Shown here in pieces: positions 63,111 to 64,000 of a DNA stretch of 64,000 nt (positions within the stretch are counted from its first letter, which is position 1; every line of letters starts with the position of its first letter). This stretch comes from Methylosinus sp. PW1 (lineage in GTDB: Bacteria > Pseudomonadota > Alphaproteobacteria > Rhizobiales > Beijerinckiaceae). The DNA lies in the NCBI RefSeq assembly GCF_000745215.1, contig NZ_JQNK01000009.1, forward strand, positions 1 through 64,000, read 5' to 3'. The notes below the pieces were generated by a model. That model was not told the origin of the DNA and made no database searches. It saw nothing but the letters and a program-made list of their open reading frames with translations. A program made the translations under genes and the position numbers.

Positions 63111-63886
63111 GAAGCGGTCTTCGCTCTGCAGTCGACCGGCGCGAGGCCCCCGAAACGCCGATCGCGCTGCGCATATTCGTCGATCGCCGCCTCGAAATCC
63201 GCCCGGCTGAAGTCCGGCCAATGGACGGGCACGAACAGCAATTCCGCATAGGCGGCCTGCCACAGCATGAAATTGGACAGGCGCTGCTCGCCGCTGGTGC
63301 GGATGATGAGGTCAGGATCGGGCATGTCCGCCGTGTCGAGGCGCCGGGCGATCGCCTCGGCGTCTATGTCCTGCGGGCGCAGCCGGCCGGCGGCGACCTC
63401 CTCGGCGAGAGCGCGCGCCGCCGCGGCGATCTCCTGCCGCGCGCCATAGTTGAAGGCGACGACGAGGGTGAGGCCGGTGTTGGCGGCGGTCGTCTGCTCG
63501 GCCTCGCGCAAGAGCGCAGCGATCTCGGCCGCGAGATCCTCGCGCGCGCCGATCACCTTCACGCGGACATTATTGCCCTGCAGCTCTGCGAGGTCGTTAC
63601 GGATGAATCGATGCAGCAGCGCGAGCAGGCTCTGCACCTCCTCGGGCGGACGCGACCAATTTTCCACAGAGAAGGAATAGACCGTCAGATAATCCACTCC
63701 GAGCTCGATCGCCGCGCGCACTGTCTTGCGCAGGGCGTCGACGCCACGCCTATGACCCTCGAATCGCGGCAGGCCTCGCGCGGCCGCCCAGCGACCGTTG
63801 CCGTCCATGATCAAAGCGACATGACGCGGCGCGGATCTCGGCGCCAAGGCCGGCGCTCCCAGCTCCAATATCCCACCATCTCCCAT
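63107..63886 (-). CDS. uppS: isoprenyl transferase (undecaprenyl diphosphate synthase)
   Basis: 259 residues. HVALIMDGNGRWAAARGLPR holds the catalytic Asp and the DGNGRWA signature; RHxxG-like FEGHRRGVDALRKTVRAAIE; YLTVYSFSVENWSRPPEEVQ; the C-terminal LIIRTSGEQRLSNFMLWQAA binds the pyrophosphate with the Arg and Ser. Makes the C55 lipid carrier used for peptidoglycan, and here also for the exopolysaccharide starting at WcaJ. Downstream of frr. Confidence 0.97.
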   Translation of the reverse strand: MGDGGILELGAPALAPRSAPRHVALIMDGNGRWAAARGLPRFEGHRRGVDALRKTVRAAIELGVDYLTVYSFSVENWSRPPEEVQSLLALLHRFIRNDLAELQGNNVRVKVIGAREDLAAEIAALLREAEQTTAANTGLTLVVAFNYGARQEIAAAARALAEEVAAGRLRPQDIDAEAIARRLDTADMPDPDLIIRTSGEQRLSNFMLWQAAYAELLFVPVHWPDFSRADFEAAIDEYAQRDRRFGGLAPVDCRAKTAS

Positions 63887-63957
63887 TTTTTTGTTCCGCG
63901 CCTACTCGAGAGCTCGGACCGGATCGGCCGGCGTCTCGTGAAAATCGAAAAGACAAA

Positions 63958-64000
63958 TCAAACCTGCATGATCTCTTTTTCTTTTTGCGCGAGCATGGCG
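63958..64000 (-). CDS. frr: ribosome recycling factor, 3' end only
   Basis: The window edge cuts the gene; only the last 13 codons and the stop are visible (AMLAQKEKEIMQV then TGA at 63958-63960). The Lys/Glu-rich AQKEKEIMQV ending is characteristic of Frr in alphaproteobacteria, and frr just before uppS is the expected order. It dissociates post-termination ribosomes with EF-G. Confidence 0.85.
   Translation of the reverse strand, partial: AMLAQKEKEIMQV

Overview
The window is high-GC, gene-dense chromosomal DNA of an alphaproteobacterium in the Hyphomicrobiales (Rhizobiales). The evidence is the gene order frr-uppS-cdsA-dxr-rseP-bamA-lpxD-fabZ-lpxA-lpxB, with gltA, gltX and comEC nearby, plus erpA beside a dGTPase gene, a SciP/DUF1153 protein, a DUF2865 protein, an Omp25/31-type porin-like protein and a Tat-exported OpgD. 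A methanotroph of the Methylocystaceae (Methylosinus/Methylocystis) is a plausible host. That is inference, resting on overall style and on a PCu(A)C copper chaperone paired with a membrane-anchored Cys/Met-rich protein. No methane monooxygenase gene is present.

Layout. 0-3.2 kb: a small hypothetical gene, a dGTPase gene, erpA and a PfkB-type kinase gene (the last three frameshifted), then tRNA-Asn. 3.3-7.9 kb: an AT-richer orphan gene, an IS5-family element, a PHA-system protein, a SciP-like regulator and a response regulator split by an ISAs1-family element. 8-13 kb: the partner PAS histidine kinase, a GST, a 44-residue membrane protein, recG (frameshifted) and an SDR reductase. 13.4-20.4 kb: an outer-membrane barrel, small exported proteins and a compact operon of FHA-protease, PP2C phosphatase and Ser/Thr kinase with Sel1 repeats. 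20.5-27.3 kb: OpgD, a glycosyltransferase, the copper-protein pair, a MarR regulator with two palindromes upstream, and a membrane protein built from three internal repeats. 27.3-35.4 kb: an exopolysaccharide cluster (deacetylase, FemAB/GNAT-like transferase, Wzc-like, Wza-like, GT4, initiating sugar transferase). 35.4-43 kb: DUF423, a single-domain response regulator and DUF2865, then an accessory patch with a SAM methyltransferase, a second IS5 copy, an IS256 element and a GSCFA-WcbI pair. 43-64 kb: comEC, a ccdA gene damaged by a 620-bp tandem duplication, a thioredoxin, gltX, gltA, two unusual hypothetical genes, then the lipid A / outer-membrane biogenesis / isoprenoid cluster ending in the 3' end of frr.

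Themes. The core clusters are envelope-centred: lipid A synthesis, BamA assembly, the RseP protease, undecaprenyl carrier synthesis, and exopolysaccharide and periplasmic glucan synthesis. Accessory signalling modules sit between them. Three insertion sequences have hit the region, and one has broken a response regulator. Frameshifts (11 by my count) occur only in the first 11 kb. Most look like single-base losses, which suggests either local sequencing error or real decay. No CRISPR array, rRNA or prophage was seen.
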